Source of the DNA: Saccharospirillum alexandrii
GTDB lineage: Bacteria > Pseudomonadota > Gammaproteobacteria > Pseudomonadales > Natronospirillaceae
Direction: 5' to 3'
Assembly (NCBI RefSeq): GCF_004000275.1
Contig: NZ_RCIP01000001.1
Span: 550,749-614,748, forward strand
Length of the DNA: 64,000 bases
Position 1 is the first letter of the stretch. Each line of letters opens with the position of its first letter. The notes under the pieces were generated by a model, which searched no databases, was not told the DNA's origin, and saw only the letters and a program-made list of their open reading frames with translations. Of the stretch, positions 44,422 through 54,597 are shown piece by piece. A program made the translations under genes and the position numbers.

Positions 44422-45426
44422 TCAGGCGTGCTCCAGGGGCTCAGCATCAAGCAATTCAACTTCAGACAGTGCCCGCTCCAGTAACGCCATGCCGGCATCA
44501 GGTTTGTGCATGCCTTCACTCAAGACTCGGCGGAAACGTCGTGCGCCCGGCTGCCCTTGGAATAGACCCAGAGTGTGTCTTAGTGCGTATTTCAACGGCT
44601 TGCCTTGCTGCAGATGAAGGTCTACCCATTGAACGTACGCAGAGACCAACTCTGACTGGGTTTGAAGGGCTGTCGCCTGACCATAGTAGGTTGGGTCCAC
44701 CGATTGCAGAATCAATGGGTTCTGGTAGGCCTCACGTCCGAGCATGACACCATCAAGGCCGTCATCGAGCAATGACAGGCAGGCGGCATGATCCTTGAGC
44801 CCGCCATTGATAATAATGTTCAGGGCAGGGAAATCAGCCTTCAACTGCTTGACCCGATCGTAGTCGAGCGGCGGTATCTCCCGGTTTTCCTTGGGGCTGA
44901 GGCCACTGAGAATGGCCTTGCGTGCATGGACTATGTAGGTGTCGCAGCCGGACTCGGCGGTGATGCCGACAAAGTCGCGCAGGAATTCGTAGCTGTCGAA
45001 GTCGTCGATGCCAATGCGATGTTTCAGCGTGATGGGCAGTGATACCGAGTCGCGCATGGCTTTGAGGCCGTCTCGGACCAGAGCGCCATGGGCCATGAGT
45101 ATAGCGCCAATCATGCCATTCTGGACCCGGTCGGAAGGGCAGCCTGCGTTCAGGTTAACTTCATCATAGCCCCATTGTTCCGCCATTTTGGCGCAGGTGG
45201 CCAGATCTCGTGCATCGGAACCGCCCAGTTGCAGGGCCAGAGGGTGTTCAGACTCGGTGTAGGCCAGAAAACGGTCGCGCTGACCGTGTATGAGCGCGCC
45301 CGTCGTAACCATTTCGGTGTAAAGCAGGGCGCGGCGCGTCAGCAGCCGGTGAAACTGACGGCACTCACTGGTCGTCCAGTCCATCATGGGGGCTACGCTG
45401 AAGCGATGTGGATAGCTCAAGTTCAT
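44422..45426 (-). CDS. dusA: tRNA-dihydrouridine synthase A
   Basis: A 334-residue FMN enzyme that reduces uridines in the D-loop of tRNA (positions 20 and 20a in the DusA group). The FMN-binding N-terminus VAPMMDWTT, the catalytic cysteine in EVNLNAGCPSDRVQNG (Cys96), LKHRIGIDDFDSYEFL and GGLKD are present. The length and the HRFSVAPMMDWT start are typical of DusA as opposed to DusB or DusC. Confidence 0.94.
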   Translation of the reverse strand: MNLSYPHRFSVAPMMDWTTSECRQFHRLLTRRALLYTEMVTTGALIHGQRDRFLAYTESEHPLALQLGGSDARDLATCAKMAEQWGYDEVNLNAGCPSDRVQNGMIGAILMAHGALVRDGLKAMRDSVSLPITLKHRIGIDDFDSYEFLRDFVGITAESGCDTYIVHARKAILSGLSPKENREIPPLDYDRVKQLKADFPALNIIINGGLKDHAACLSLLDDGLDGVMLGREAYQNPLILQSVDPTYYGQATALQTQSELVSAYVQWVDLHLQQGKPLKYALRHTLGLFQGQPGARRFRRVLSEGMHKPDAGMALLERALSEVELLDAEPLEHA

Positions 45427-45498
45427 CTCCGGTGGCGGCGTCAGACAGGCTGGCGGGCGGCACTCCGGTTAGCGCCCGCCAGAACGTTCAGGTGCGCA

Positions 45499-47010
45499 TC
45501 ATAGCCAATATGTGACGCCAATATAACCAAAAGTCGCCATAACCACGGCATAAGGGAAGGCCATCACAACCATCCGACCGTATGACAGCCGCACCAGCGG
45601 CGAGATGGCTGACGTCAGCAGAAATAGAAAGGCGGCCTGACCGTTGGGCGTGGCAACCGATGGTAGGTTAGTACCGGTGTTGATCGCCACCGTCAGTAGG
45701 TTGAACTGGTCGCGGCTGATGTCACCGGCTTCAAGTGCCAGTTTCACTTCGTTGATGTATACCGTGGCCACGAATACATTGTCGCTGATTGCGGACAATA
45801 AGCCGTTCGCTATAAAGAACATGCCGGGCTGGATATCCATGGGCAGACTGAGTACCCAGGCGATGATGGGGGCGAACAGGTGCTGGCTGTGAATGACACC
45901 AACGATGGTAAAGAAGACGACCAGCAAGGCGGTGAACGGCAATGCTTCTTCAAAAGCCTTGCCGATATTGTGCTCGTCGGTAATGCCGTTGAACGCTGTT
46001 AACAGCACGATAACACTCAGGCCGATCAGGCCCACTTCAGCCAGATGGAATGCCAGGCCGAGTATCAGCCAGATGGCGACCACCCCCTGGACAATCAGCT
46101 TGGCGACGTCTTTGCGGGTACGTTTGGCTTGCTGGTGCTCCTCATAGTCCTCCAGAATGCTGCGCACAACCTGAGGCAGTTTGGAGCCGTATCCGAACCA
46201 TTTGAGCTTCTCGAGCAGAACACAGGTAGTCAGGCCCGCGAACAACACCGGCATGGTTACCGGAGCCATTCTGAGAAAAAACTCTGCAAAGTCCCAGCCT
46301 GCTATGCGAGCAATCAGCAGGTTTTGCGGTTCGCCCACCAGGGTGCAGACACCGCCCAGCGCGGTGCCGACGGCGCCGTGCATCAGCAAAGAGCGCAAAA
46401 AGCCACGGAATGAGTCGAGATCTTCCCGATGCAGGTCTTCGACCCCTTCGTCCATATTATGGTCGTGGTCGTGGTGGAAGTGCTTTCCGGAAGCGACTTT
46501 ATGGTAGACCGAATAGAAACCAACGGCGACGCTGATCAGTACGGCAGTGACGGTCAGGGCATCCAGAAAGGCTGACAGGAAGGCCGCTGCGCTGCAAAAC
46601 ATCAGGGAAAGCAGGGTTTTGGAGCGAATGCCCAGTAACAGCTTGGTGAAAATAAACAACAGCAAGTCTTTCATGAAATAGATGCCGGCAACCATGAACA
46701 TCAGCAGCATGATCACCGGGAAGTTGGTCACCGCTTCGTGGTAAACGACTTCCGGGCTGGTCAGGCCGATGACAACGGCTTCAATGGCCAGCAAGCCGCC
46801 AGGTTGCAGCGGATAGCACTTTAATGCCATGGCCAGGGTGAAAATGAACTGACCAATCAGCATCCAGCCAACGATTAGGGGCCCGCTGTCTCCCAGACTG
46901 AAAAAAAGAATGGGGTTGATGACCAGGAAGGCGACAATGGTCTTTTTATACCAGTTGGGGCTGTGCCCCAGGAAGTTCTTAACAAAGGACTGACTAAGCG
47001 AGGTGTTCAT
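45499..47010 (-). CDS. nhaB: Na+/H+ antiporter NhaB
   Basis: A 503-residue electrogenic antiporter that expels Na+ in exchange for H+. The NhaB core is easily recognised: [78 protein letters not shown] and [24 protein letters not shown]. An unusual feature is HFHHDHDHN (about residue 180-190) in the loop between TM segments, where enteric NhaB has other acidic residues. The frame extends to 47079, but the ATG at 47010 gives the family N-terminus. It is divergent from fimL, as in Pseudomonas. Confidence 0.95.
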   Translation of the reverse strand: MNTSLSQSFVKNFLGHSPNWYKKTIVAFLVINPILFFSLGDSGPLIVGWMLIGQFIFTLAMALKCYPLQPGGLLAIEAVVIGLTSPEVVYHEAVTNFPVIMLLMFMVAGIYFMKDLLLFIFTKLLLGIRSKTLLSLMFCSAAAFLSAFLDALTVTAVLISVAVGFYSVYHKVASGKHFHHDHDHNMDEGVEDLHREDLDSFRGFLRSLLMHGAVGTALGGVCTLVGEPQNLLIARIAGWDFAEFFLRMAPVTMPVLFAGLTTCVLLEKLKWFGYGSKLPQVVRSILEDYEEHQQAKRTRKDVAKLIVQGVVAIWLILGLAFHLAEVGLIGLSVIVLLTAFNGITDEHNIGKAFEEALPFTALLVVFFTIVGVIHSQHLFAPIIAWVLSLPMDIQPGMFFIANGLLSAISDNVFVATVYINEVKLALEAGDISRDQFNLLTVAINTGTNLPSVATPNGQAAFLFLLTSAISPLVRLSYGRMVVMAFPYAVVMATFGYIGVTYWL

Positions 47011-47463
47011 CAGAGGCTCTTCGGGTAATGTGAAAGCGGTATCGCAACAACCCTGTTGTGGCCTGTACGGGTCGCGCAAAGCGCGCCCAAAGTACCCGTT
47101 TCTGCAGGAAATTCAAGCCGATTGTAGGAAAACAACAATAACAGGTCGCCAATCGGGAAGCCGATTCCTCCGCTTGTTGCCATGAAACCCTTGCCCGTTA
47201 AGACAAAACCTAAGAAATCGACGCTAAATATGTGCTTTTATTAACAAATTGAGTGTGGAACACTGATGCAATGGGTGGTTGCTGGGTATACTGGCAGCAA
47301 GGATGCGTTATTCGCTGGTTCACTGCGCAATCGGGCTGATCAACGGTATGATGATTGGCCAGGGCCGGCGGACAGTAACGCCACCCATCGGAGTCGCCGC
47401 CAAGGCAGCAGGCGGTTGTTGATCACGTCCCGTACGTGAGTCCCGCAACAAGGTTAGTGAACG
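47011..47463. other. Intergenic region between nhaB and fimL
   Basis: 453 bp between divergent genes. I see no coding frame with a good start signal. TATACT at 47287-47292 is a fair -10 for fimL without a good -35. The sequence TGATCAAC (47337-47344) recurs as GTTGATCA (47418-47425), an 8-bp inverted repeat 73 bp apart that might shape the fimL leader or be chance. Confidence 0.5.
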
Positions 47464-49119
47464 ATGAGTACAGCCACATCTAAGGAAGCGATCAAGACCG
47501 AGCTTGAAGCCACGCTGCAGCAAGCGCAGTCTGCACTTGAGAGTTTTAGCTCGGACACGAGCGATCTGGTGCAATTACAACAATCACAGGATCTGATTGG
47601 ACAAATGCGGGGCATCTTCCAGGTTCTGGAGGAGGAGGGCGCCATCGCCCTGTGCGACGAGTTTAATGCGCTGATAAACGCTATTCCCACCGGCGATTCA
47701 GTCGATAGCGACGATGTGCGCGTCAAACTGGACGCCATGAGCGGCGGCCTGGTAGTGCTGAGCCGTTATCTGGAGTTTTTGAGCCTCGGTCAAAAAGCCA
47801 TACCTGCGGTCCTGTTGCCCACCATCAATCAGCTTCGGCGGGCTCGGGGCGTGACTTTGCTGGGAGAGGGGCACTTCTTTCAGTTCTCGTTCAAACCCGG
47901 CAAACCGGCAGATAACAAAGTCTTCGAGTTTTCACCTCAGAAAGTTCGTCAGCTCAAGAAATTTCGCCATATGTACCAGGCCGGTTTGTTGCACCTGTTG
48001 CGGGGCGAGCGCACCGTCGGTGCCTTCAAATACATGGGTCTGGCGTTAAACCGGATTGATCAGCTGCTGGCTAACGCTCCTTGCGCGCCGCTGTGGTGGG
48101 TCGCTTCGGGCGCTCTGGAATCCATGGCCAACCGCAGTGCACTGATGACCGGGCCTCGCAAGATGCTGTTTGCGCAGCTCGATCGCCATCTGAAAGACCT
48201 GATCAGCCACGCCCCCAAATCGCTGAGCAAGCAACCTTCGCTCGCGCTGATGAAAGAATTCTTGTTTCTGCTTGCCATGAATCCGGCCGAAAGCCTCAGG
48301 GCGCGTCAGGTCGCCAAGTTTTACAACCTGCCCACCCTGGGGCAGAGCGATGACATGCTCGAAGAGCAGCGACAAATCCTGTTCAGTCCCGGCCGCAGTG
48401 TCCTGTCGAGTGTATCCGACGCCCTGAAAGAGGACATTTCGGTCATTAAGGATACGGTTGATCAGGCGGCGCGCGGTGACAGCGGCTTTTCAGCGCGTAC
48501 CTTGCAAGAGCGCATGACCAAGGTGGCCGATGTGTACGTCATGCTGGGTCTGCAAAGTCCGGCGAACGTGTTGAAACAGCAAGCGAAAGTGATTGCAGGC
48601 TGGGCTGACAACGCAGCCCCCTCCAACGAGCAGCTGCTGACCATTGCCGATGCGGTCTTATACGCGGAAAGCGCCTTGTCCCGCATTTTGCAGGGTCAGC
48701 GCCAGTTGGAGGGCAGTGGCGACAACAAGGCCGCCTTGGCGCAGTTGCACGATGCCCGGGTTGTCCTGATCGATGAAGCAGAGGCTGGCCTGGCACTGGC
48801 CAAAAGAGCCATTACTGCGTACATGGACTCCCAGGGTGACCGACTGCATTTGTCGAATGTCGTGCCTACGCTCCATGGCGTAAAAGGGGCCTTTGTTTTC
48901 CTGAACAGCACTACCGCTGCCAACCTGATTCAGCGTGCCATTAACTACATCAGCCGGGATCTTGAAGAATCCGGCACCATGGTCGATCCGGGGCAGTTGG
49001 AGTCGCTGGCCGATGCCTTGTCGAGTCTGGAGTTCTTCCTTGAAGGCTTGCTCAGCGATTCAGCCAATGAAGATATCCTCAAACTCGCCAAACACAGCCT
49101 GGCTGCGCTGTCGGTGTAG
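47464..49119 (+). CDS. fimL: FimL-like regulator (degenerate ChpA N-terminal homologue)
   Basis: A 551-residue, mainly helical, soluble protein. Length, composition and the gene order next to nhaB match Pseudomonas FimL, a homologue of the N-terminal part of ChpA that lacks phosphorylatable histidines. FimL supports type IV pilus function and cAMP production through CyaB and FimV. Here the Hpt-like segment HLSNVVPTLHGVKGAFVFLN (about 465-485) keeps a histidine, which deserves checking. The N-terminal part has coiled-coil-like heptads. No pilus genes are in the window. Confidence 0.75.
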   Translation: MSTATSKEAIKTELEATLQQAQSALESFSSDTSDLVQLQQSQDLIGQMRGIFQVLEEEGAIALCDEFNALINAIPTGDSVDSDDVRVKLDAMSGGLVVLSRYLEFLSLGQKAIPAVLLPTINQLRRARGVTLLGEGHFFQFSFKPGKPADNKVFEFSPQKVRQLKKFRHMYQAGLLHLLRGERTVGAFKYMGLALNRIDQLLANAPCAPLWWVASGALESMANRSALMTGPRKMLFAQLDRHLKDLISHAPKSLSKQPSLALMKEFLFLLAMNPAESLRARQVAKFYNLPTLGQSDDMLEEQRQILFSPGRSVLSSVSDALKEDISVIKDTVDQAARGDSGFSARTLQERMTKVADVYVMLGLQSPANVLKQQAKVIAGWADNAAPSNEQLLTIADAVLYAESALSRILQGQRQLEGSGDNKAALAQLHDARVVLIDEAEAGLALAKRAITAYMDSQGDRLHLSNVVPTLHGVKGAFVFLNSTTAANLIQRAINYISRDLEESGTMVDPGQLESLADALSSLEFFLEGLLSDSANEDILKLAKHSLAALSV

Positions 49120-49128
49120 TCCAATACC

Positions 49129-49785
49129 ATGACACTGATGACGCAATGGCCACTGTTTGCTGTGCTGGTGCTGCCCGGCCTGGTACTGGCTTACATTGCC
49201 TTGCGTCTCCTGGTGCGGCGTGGCTGGGTACGTGGCTTCGTTCGAGGCTCCCTGGGCCTCGCTTGCCTGGCCGGCCTGATCATCATCGGCCTCTTTGTTG
49301 TTGATCTGGCGGCTTATCGCGCCTTTACCCGGGAAATGGCCATCGCAACCCTGTCGTTCAGTCAGCAGGGCGAGCAGATCTATGAGGTCAGTCTGGAGAC
49401 CAATCAGGACCAACAACAACGCACCCTGGTGTTGAATGGCGATGAATGGCAGTTGGATGCCAGAGTGCTTACCTGGTCAGGGCCGCTGGTGGTGTTCGGT
49501 ATGGAGCCGGTGTATCGGCTGGATCGGATCAGTGGGCGTTATCAGTCCGTTGAACGGGAACTGAACGCGCCAAGAAGCGTTATCGATTTGCGTGCGGATG
49601 CGCTCTGGTCGGCGAGTGAGGTGAGCGATTGGTTGCCCTGGATCAACGCACGGTTTGGAAGCAGTGTGTATCTGCCCATGGTTGATAACGGCTTGTTTGA
49701 AGTGGTGCTGGGTGCTCAGGGACTGGTCGCGAGACCGGTCAATGAACCGGCTCGCGACGCGCTGGGTCAGTGGTTTTCTGACTGA
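49129..49785 (+). CDS. Conserved membrane protein of unknown function
   Basis: A 218-residue protein with two N-terminal transmembrane segments (about 7-28 and 38-61) and a soluble C-terminal domain (about 70-218) of predicted beta structure. Similar Pseudomonas proteins are often labelled multidrug efflux pump, but nothing in this sequence supports that. It follows fimL by 9 bp and is probably cotranscribed. I do not recognise a function. Confidence 0.7.
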   Translation: MTLMTQWPLFAVLVLPGLVLAYIALRLLVRRGWVRGFVRGSLGLACLAGLIIIGLFVVDLAAYRAFTREMAIATLSFSQQGEQIYEVSLETNQDQQQRTLVLNGDEWQLDARVLTWSGPLVVFGMEPVYRLDRISGRYQSVERELNAPRSVIDLRADALWSASEVSDWLPWINARFGSSVYLPMVDNGLFEVVLGAQGLVARPVNEPARDALGQWFSD

Positions 49786-49806
49786 GCACCACTGGTTTGC
49801 GCTAAA

Positions 49807-50121
49807 TTACAGAGAAAACAGGTCCGACAGGCGGGTTGCCAGCATCATGTCGCCTTCGGTACGCAACCGACCTGCCATAAATGCCTGCATGCCATTCAAA
49901 TCGCCTGAAACGATTTCTTTCAACGTCTCTTCATCCATGATCAGGGTGACGGAAGGGTCCTGATGCTCTCCGGATACCAGCTGGCACTGGCTGTCTTTTA
50001 CGATCAGGTGGTAGGTCTCGCTGTCGTCGATGTTGAATTGAAACACAACATCCAGGCCCGAGGCGGCGTCAGCGTTGAATTGGGACTCGATGTTGTTGAA
50101 CATGTCTGCGGTCGAAGCCAT
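49807..50121 (-). CDS. SCP2 sterol-binding domain protein
   Basis: A 104-residue SCP2-fold protein. The pattern DVVFQFNIDD, QDPSVTLIMDEETLKEIVSGDLNGMQAFMAGRLRTEGDMMLATRLSDLF is that of the family, which binds lipid-like ligands in a hydrophobic tunnel. Bacterial members have no firmly known ligand. The frame extends to 50193, but the ATG at 50121 has GGAGAG upstream and gives the normal family length. It is convergent with the membrane protein at 49129 and divergent from sohB. Confidence 0.86.
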   Translation of the reverse strand: MASTADMFNNIESQFNADAASGLDVVFQFNIDDSETYHLIVKDSQCQLVSGEHQDPSVTLIMDEETLKEIVSGDLNGMQAFMAGRLRTEGDMMLATRLSDLFSL

Positions 50122-50238
50122 GGTCTGCTCTCCGTTAAGGGGTGGCTGAATTGTCAATGCCTGGATTGTAGAGAGCTGATGGTTCAAAATCAAACGATTG
50201 TTTGAAACGTAAGTTTAACTGATGAAAAGGAGAGAATT

Positions 50239-51246
50239 GTGTGGGCTGAATACGGTGCATTTGTATTAAAAACCATCACCCTGGTCGTTATTCTGGTGAT
50301 CGGGCTGATCGCGGTAGCTCGCGCATCGCAGGGAAACAGCGGTGGATCCAAAAAATCCGGGGGTCGGTTGCAGGTCGAAAAACTGAACGACCGCCTGGCT
50401 ACAGGTGCCGATCGGGTTCGACAGGTTGTCATGTCGAAGAAAACCTACAAGGCACACCAGAAAGCTCAAAAGGCCGACCAGAAGGCCACTGCCGGGAAAA
50501 CGGCAGATCAGGTCTGGGTGCTGCGTTTTAAAGGCGATATGCAGGCGTCTCAGGTAGACAGTTTACGCCGCGAGGTCACAGCGATAATTCAGGTAGCCAG
50601 TGCCAGTGATGAGGTCGTGGTGGTGCTCGAAAGCCCCGGAGGGGCTGTGTCTGGCTACGGCCTGGCGGCATCGCAGTTGGTGCGCCTGAAAGACGCTGGT
50701 TTGTCACTGACGGTATGTGTCGACAAAGTGGCTGCCAGTGGCGGTTACATGATGGCGTGCATTGCGGACCGAATCATAGCGGCTCCCTTTGCAGTAGTCG
50801 GCTCCATAGGTGTGCTGGCACAGGTGCCCAACATTCATAAGCTGCTGCAACGGCATCAGGTTGATGTGGAGGTGTTGACGGCGGGTAAGCACAAAGCGCC
50901 GATGACACTGATGGGTGAGAAAACGGAGGAGGGCCGTCAGAAGCTGCTGGACGATCTCAAGGCCATACATGAACGTTTTAAAGAGTTGGTAGGGCGCTAC
51001 CGCCCGCAGCTCGATCTGGCGGCGGTCACTGAAGGCGATTTCTGGTTGGCGGAGGATGCTCGCGAACTGGGGTTGGTCGATCAGCTGGAAACCAGCGACG
51101 CCTACCTGCTGGCCAAAGCGCGCAGCGCTGATGTGGTTTCGGTTACCTGGGTGCCTCAGGTGGGGGTGGATCAGCGTCTGAAAAAGGCGTTTTCCTCGTC
51201 TCTTCAGGGGGCTGTTGAGTCATTATCTCAGCGCTATATTCCCTGA
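50239..51246 (+). CDS. sohB: Inner-membrane peptidase SohB
   Basis: A 335-residue S49-family protease anchored by one N-terminal transmembrane helix (about 7-30). The active site is ESPGGAVSGYG, the nucleophile Ser167 in VAASGGYMMA and probably Lys219 (TAGKHKAPM), giving a Ser-Lys dyad. In E. coli SohB was found as a multicopy suppressor of the lethality of htrA (degP) mutants. It starts with GTG at 50239; AAGGAGAG lies six bases upstream. Confidence 0.93.
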   Translation: MWAEYGAFVLKTITLVVILVIGLIAVARASQGNSGGSKKSGGRLQVEKLNDRLATGADRVRQVVMSKKTYKAHQKAQKADQKATAGKTADQVWVLRFKGDMQASQVDSLRREVTAIIQVASASDEVVVVLESPGGAVSGYGLAASQLVRLKDAGLSLTVCVDKVAASGGYMMACIADRIIAAPFAVVGSIGVLAQVPNIHKLLQRHQVDVEVLTAGKHKAPMTLMGEKTEEGRQKLLDDLKAIHERFKELVGRYRPQLDLAAVTEGDFWLAEDARELGLVDQLETSDAYLLAKARSADVVSVTWVPQVGVDQRLKKAFSSSLQGAVESLSQRYIP

Positions 51247-51285
51247 GCCAGTAATGGCAGATGGTAATCGTGGGCGGTGACGCGG

Positions 51286-51313
51286 CGGGGCAGAGTCGGT
51301 TGGCTCTGCCCCG
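51286..51313. terminator. Hairpin between convergent sohB and mltD
   Basis: CGGGGCAGAG (51286-51295) and CTCTGCCCCG (51304-51313) form a 10-bp stem with an 8-base loop. It is placed between two convergent genes and would act on both strands, but a T-run is lacking. Confidence 0.6.
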
Positions 51314-51339
51314 GTGGCTGGAAACACCAGCGTTATCGA

Positions 51340-53091
51340 TTATTGAAGCCGGGTGACGTCGACATAGAGCGTCAGGCGCTGTCCGGGCTGCAAGTATTCC
51401 TGACCGATGGTGTTCCAGTTCTGAATATCGGCAATACGCACGTTAAAGCGATTGGCGATGCGGTACAGCGAGTCGCCCGCCCGCACGACATAACCGACTT
51501 TACGTACGACTTCACGTCCGTTCCTAACCGATGAGCTGACTGAGGCACTGGTTGATGCCACGGCATCGTTACTGACCCACACGGCCAGTGTTTGTCCGGG
51601 GCGAATAACGTCGCGTGGGGCCATGTTGTTCCACCGGGCGAGGCTTTGAACCGTGACGTCAAACTCTCTGGAAATATCCCAGAAACTGTCCCCTGGCTGA
51701 ACCACATAATCGACGCGTCGGGTGTCTGAGCTGCCTGACGCATTTTGTCGCCGCTCGAGTCGCTGTTCTGCACTCATCGAATAAGCAGTGCTGCTGGCCG
51801 AAGCGGTGGGGATCATCAGGGCGTCGCCCGCACGAATCATACTGCCATTTAAATCATTCGCTTCCTGGATGATGGCGACAGTCACCCCGAAGTCACGGGC
51901 AATGGTCAGCAATGAATCACCGGGTTCGATGGTGTAGCGTTGCCAGGCCATGCGTGAGTCGAGCGGCAGGTCGGCAAGGCGCTCCCGGAAACCGGCGGCT
52001 TTATCCGCATGTACCAGCAACCGGTGCGGTCCTTCAGGGTTGGTTGCCCACTGGTTGAAGCCCGGATTCAGCAAGTACAAATCGCTCAGGTCCATATCGG
52101 CCATCGTTGCGGCTTGTGCAAGGTCAATCTGGCTGCCGACATCAACGATCTCAAAGAACGGCTCTGTATCGAGCAATGGCAGTTCAATACCATAGGTTTC
52201 CGGCGAGTGAATCAGTTTTGCCAGTGCGAACATCTTGGGGACATAGGCCTCGGTTTCCCGGGGTAAATCCAGGTTCCAGAAGTCCGTTGGTTTGCCTTCG
52301 GCCCGGTTGCGACGCATGGCGCGCATAACGGTGCCAGGGCCTGAGTTGTAGGCGGCCAGGGCCAGCAGCCAATCACCATCAAACATGTCGTTGAGTTGAT
52401 CGAGGTATTCCATGGCAGCCCGGGTCGACTCGACCACATCTCGGCGACCGTCGTACCACCAGTCCTGCTTGAGCCCGAACATGCGCCCGGTCGAAGGTAT
52501 GAACTGCCACATGCCAGCGGCGCTGCCGTGAGAATAAGCGAACGGATCGAACGCACTTTCAACAATGGGCAGCAAAGCCAGGTCGAGCGGCATGTCCCGA
52601 GCCTGCAGTTCCGCGACAATGTGGAACATATAGCGACCTGCGCGTTCGCTGACGCGGTTGAAATAGCTCTGGTGGCTGGCATACCAGCGTAATTGCGAGG
52701 TGATGCGGGGGTCTTCCAGTGCCAGATCAAATTCAAAGCCACGACGCAAGGTTTGATACAGATCTTCCGGGTATTGGGCATAAGGGTCGTAAACCGCGCG
52801 CGCGCGCAGGGTTTCAGCGCTCAGGTCCGGCTCAGTATCAAACAGATACTCGGTTGCCGTCAGGTCAGCGAGCAGTGGATCAAAGATTGCCTCGGGTTCG
52901 GGTTGAGCGGCTTCATCCAGGGCGGTATCCAATTCGCTTTCAACCAGAACCTGCTCGCTGACGTCAGCGCTGGCCTCCGGATTCGGCTCTGCGGTGGTCT
53001 GGGAAAAAGACGAGAGTGCAGGCAAGGTACTGCATCCGCTGGTGACAAAGCCTGCGACGGCCAGCGGTATCAATAGTCGTTTGGATGCCAT
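51340..53091 (-). CDS. mltD: Membrane-bound lytic murein transglycosylase D with LysM repeats
   Basis: A 583-residue lipoprotein (lipobox TSGC, Cys20) that cleaves peptidoglycan between MurNAc and GlcNAc. The catalytic domain has Glu178 in LPIVESAFDP followed by SHGSAAGMWQFIPSTGRMFGL and AYNSGPG. Three LysM domains (about 390-435, 467-511 and 534-578) bind the wall. The linker from residue 20 to 90 is acidic and of low complexity. It lies upstream of a methyltransferase/rnhA/dnaQ set as in Pseudomonas, except that gloB is missing. Confidence 0.94.
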   Translation of the reverse strand: MASKRLLIPLAVAGFVTSGCSTLPALSSFSQTTAEPNPEASADVSEQVLVESELDTALDEAAQPEPEAIFDPLLADLTATEYLFDTEPDLSAETLRARAVYDPYAQYPEDLYQTLRRGFEFDLALEDPRITSQLRWYASHQSYFNRVSERAGRYMFHIVAELQARDMPLDLALLPIVESAFDPFAYSHGSAAGMWQFIPSTGRMFGLKQDWWYDGRRDVVESTRAAMEYLDQLNDMFDGDWLLALAAYNSGPGTVMRAMRRNRAEGKPTDFWNLDLPRETEAYVPKMFALAKLIHSPETYGIELPLLDTEPFFEIVDVGSQIDLAQAATMADMDLSDLYLLNPGFNQWATNPEGPHRLLVHADKAAGFRERLADLPLDSRMAWQRYTIEPGDSLLTIARDFGVTVAIIQEANDLNGSMIRAGDALMIPTASASSTAYSMSAEQRLERRQNASGSSDTRRVDYVVQPGDSFWDISREFDVTVQSLARWNNMAPRDVIRPGQTLAVWVSNDAVASTSASVSSSVRNGREVVRKVGYVVRAGDSLYRIANRFNVRIADIQNWNTIGQEYLQPGQRLTLYVDVTRLQ

Positions 53092-53286
53092 GTATGAGTC
53101 GTTTCTTTTTTGATGCTGGATTCCAGTTGGGCGATAATTCTATGTTGCTATGGGGTGCAGGGGCAAGTTAAGGCATAGTAAGGGTGAAGTGATCAAGCCG
53201 CTTTGTGACACTGAGCATTGGTCAGGGGATCCTATTTCGGCGCTTTATGACATATTCTGACGTGCGCTGACGTTAATGAGGGCATT

Positions 53287-54081
53287 TTGGCTAAACGGAT
53301 AGGTTTCAGATTCAAACAGTGGCTTCGAGCGGGGCCTCCGTCCGTAGCCGTCCAGGAATCAGCCCTGCATGACTGGTACAACACGCCTATGGGCAGTCGT
53401 TTGATCGAAGTCGAACGACAATTGGTCGCCCGGGCTCTGGCTGGCCGCTTTGGCACGCACCTGGTTCAGCTGGATTCCGGCTATCACAGGCCGCTGTTTG
53501 AGCCCCGTCTGTATGGTTGTGGTGTGTTAATGACGCAGCTCGATAATCGGGCGCCTTGTCCGAGTGTTCGGGGCGATGCCGAAGCCTTGCCGTTTGAACC
53601 GGAGAGTCTCGATGCACTGATCATGCATCACACTCTGGATCAGTGCGATAACCCATACCAGGCAGTACGTGAAGCGGCTCAGACCCTAAGACCGGGTGGC
53701 ATACTGGTGATCGTTGGCTTTAACCCTTATTCCACCTGGGGTCTTCGTGCCTTGTTCAGCCGGGCTCGTTCCGGTCTCTGGCGCAGTCGGTTCATCAGCA
53801 GCAATCGGGTTTCGGACTGGATGCAGTTGCTGAATTTTGAACTGGAGCGCTCCGAAAAACACGGGTTTATGTCACCCTTCTCCCGGCCAGCCTGGCTCTC
53901 AAAGTTGAGGTTCTTTGGCCGGCTGCAAAAATCGTTGTTGCCCGTCACTGGCTCGGTCTATCTATTGGTCGGGTGCAAACAGGTACCGGGACGAATCAAT
54001 GGCCGTGCCCGCTGGCGCGCCAAGCCCATACTCGAATCCGGGTTGGCCGGTCGAACCATCAGGAAACAACATGAGCAATAG
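53287..54081 (+). CDS. SAM-dependent methyltransferase
   Basis: A 264-residue class I methyltransferase. The SAM site is LVQLDSGYH; the acidic strand is [44 protein letters not shown], which is typical of small-molecule methyltransferases. The target is unknown. This family lies next to rnhA and dnaQ in many gammaproteobacteria. It starts with TTG at 53287, preceded by GAGGG; the ATG just upstream (53276) is out of frame. It overlaps rnhA by 11 bases. Confidence 0.85.
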   Translation: MAKRIGFRFKQWLRAGPPSVAVQESALHDWYNTPMGSRLIEVERQLVARALAGRFGTHLVQLDSGYHRPLFEPRLYGCGVLMTQLDNRAPCPSVRGDAEALPFEPESLDALIMHHTLDQCDNPYQAVREAAQTLRPGGILVIVGFNPYSTWGLRALFSRARSGLWRSRFISSNRVSDWMQLLNFELERSEKHGFMSPFSRPAWLSKLRFFGRLQKSLLPVTGSVYLLVGCKQVPGRINGRARWRAKPILESGLAGRTIRKQHEQ

Positions 54082-54535
54082 TGAACAATCTGGCCAGGCT
54101 GTGGTGCTTTACACCGACGGTGCTTGCCGGGGTAACCCTGGCCCGGGTGGCTGGGGTGTATTGATGCAATACGGACAGAAACACAAGGAACTCTATGGCG
54201 GTGAAGACCAGACAACCAATAACCGAATGGAACTGATGGCCGCCATTGCTGGCCTGGAAGCCCTGAAACGCACATGCCAGGTCGACATTTACACCGACTC
54301 GCAGTACGTGCGCAAAGGCATTACCGAATGGATACATGGCTGGAAGAAGAATGGCTGGAAGACATCGGCCAAAAAAGACGTCAAGAACCGGGATTTATGG
54401 CAGCGGCTAGACGACAGCATCGCTCGCCACCGGGTGAGCTGGCACTGGGTAAAGGGTCATGCGGGCCATCCGGGGAACGAGCGGGCCGACGCACTGGCCA
54501 ATCTGGGGATTGACGATCGCAGTGTGCGTGCCTGA
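54071..54535 (+). CDS. rnhA: Ribonuclease HI
   Basis: A 154-residue RNase HI that degrades RNA in RNA:DNA hybrids. The catalytic DEDD is complete: Asp16 ([15 protein letters not shown]), Glu54 ([10 protein letters not shown]), Asp76 (YTDSQYV) and Asp140 (GNERADALA). The frame runs from 53915 within the previous gene, but the ATG at 54071 has AGGAAAC upstream and gives the usual length (E. coli 155). The gene overlaps the methyltransferase by 11 bases. Confidence 0.97.
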   Translation: MSNSEQSGQAVVLYTDGACRGNPGPGGWGVLMQYGQKHKELYGGEDQTTNNRMELMAAIAGLEALKRTCQVDIYTDSQYVRKGITEWIHGWKKNGWKTSAKKDVKNRDLWQRLDDSIARHRVSWHWVKGHAGHPGNERADALANLGIDDRSVRA

Positions 54536-54597
54536 GTGAGGCTGCGCCGCGGTGGGTGGTGTGTTTCAACCTATTTCACGATGAGAATATTGACAGC

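Noticed and set aside
47337-47425. Inverted repeat TGATCAAC/GTTGATCA in the fimL leader
   Set aside because: Eight bases at 73 bp distance is weak; no convincing continuous stem between the copies. Mentioned only in the intergenic entry.
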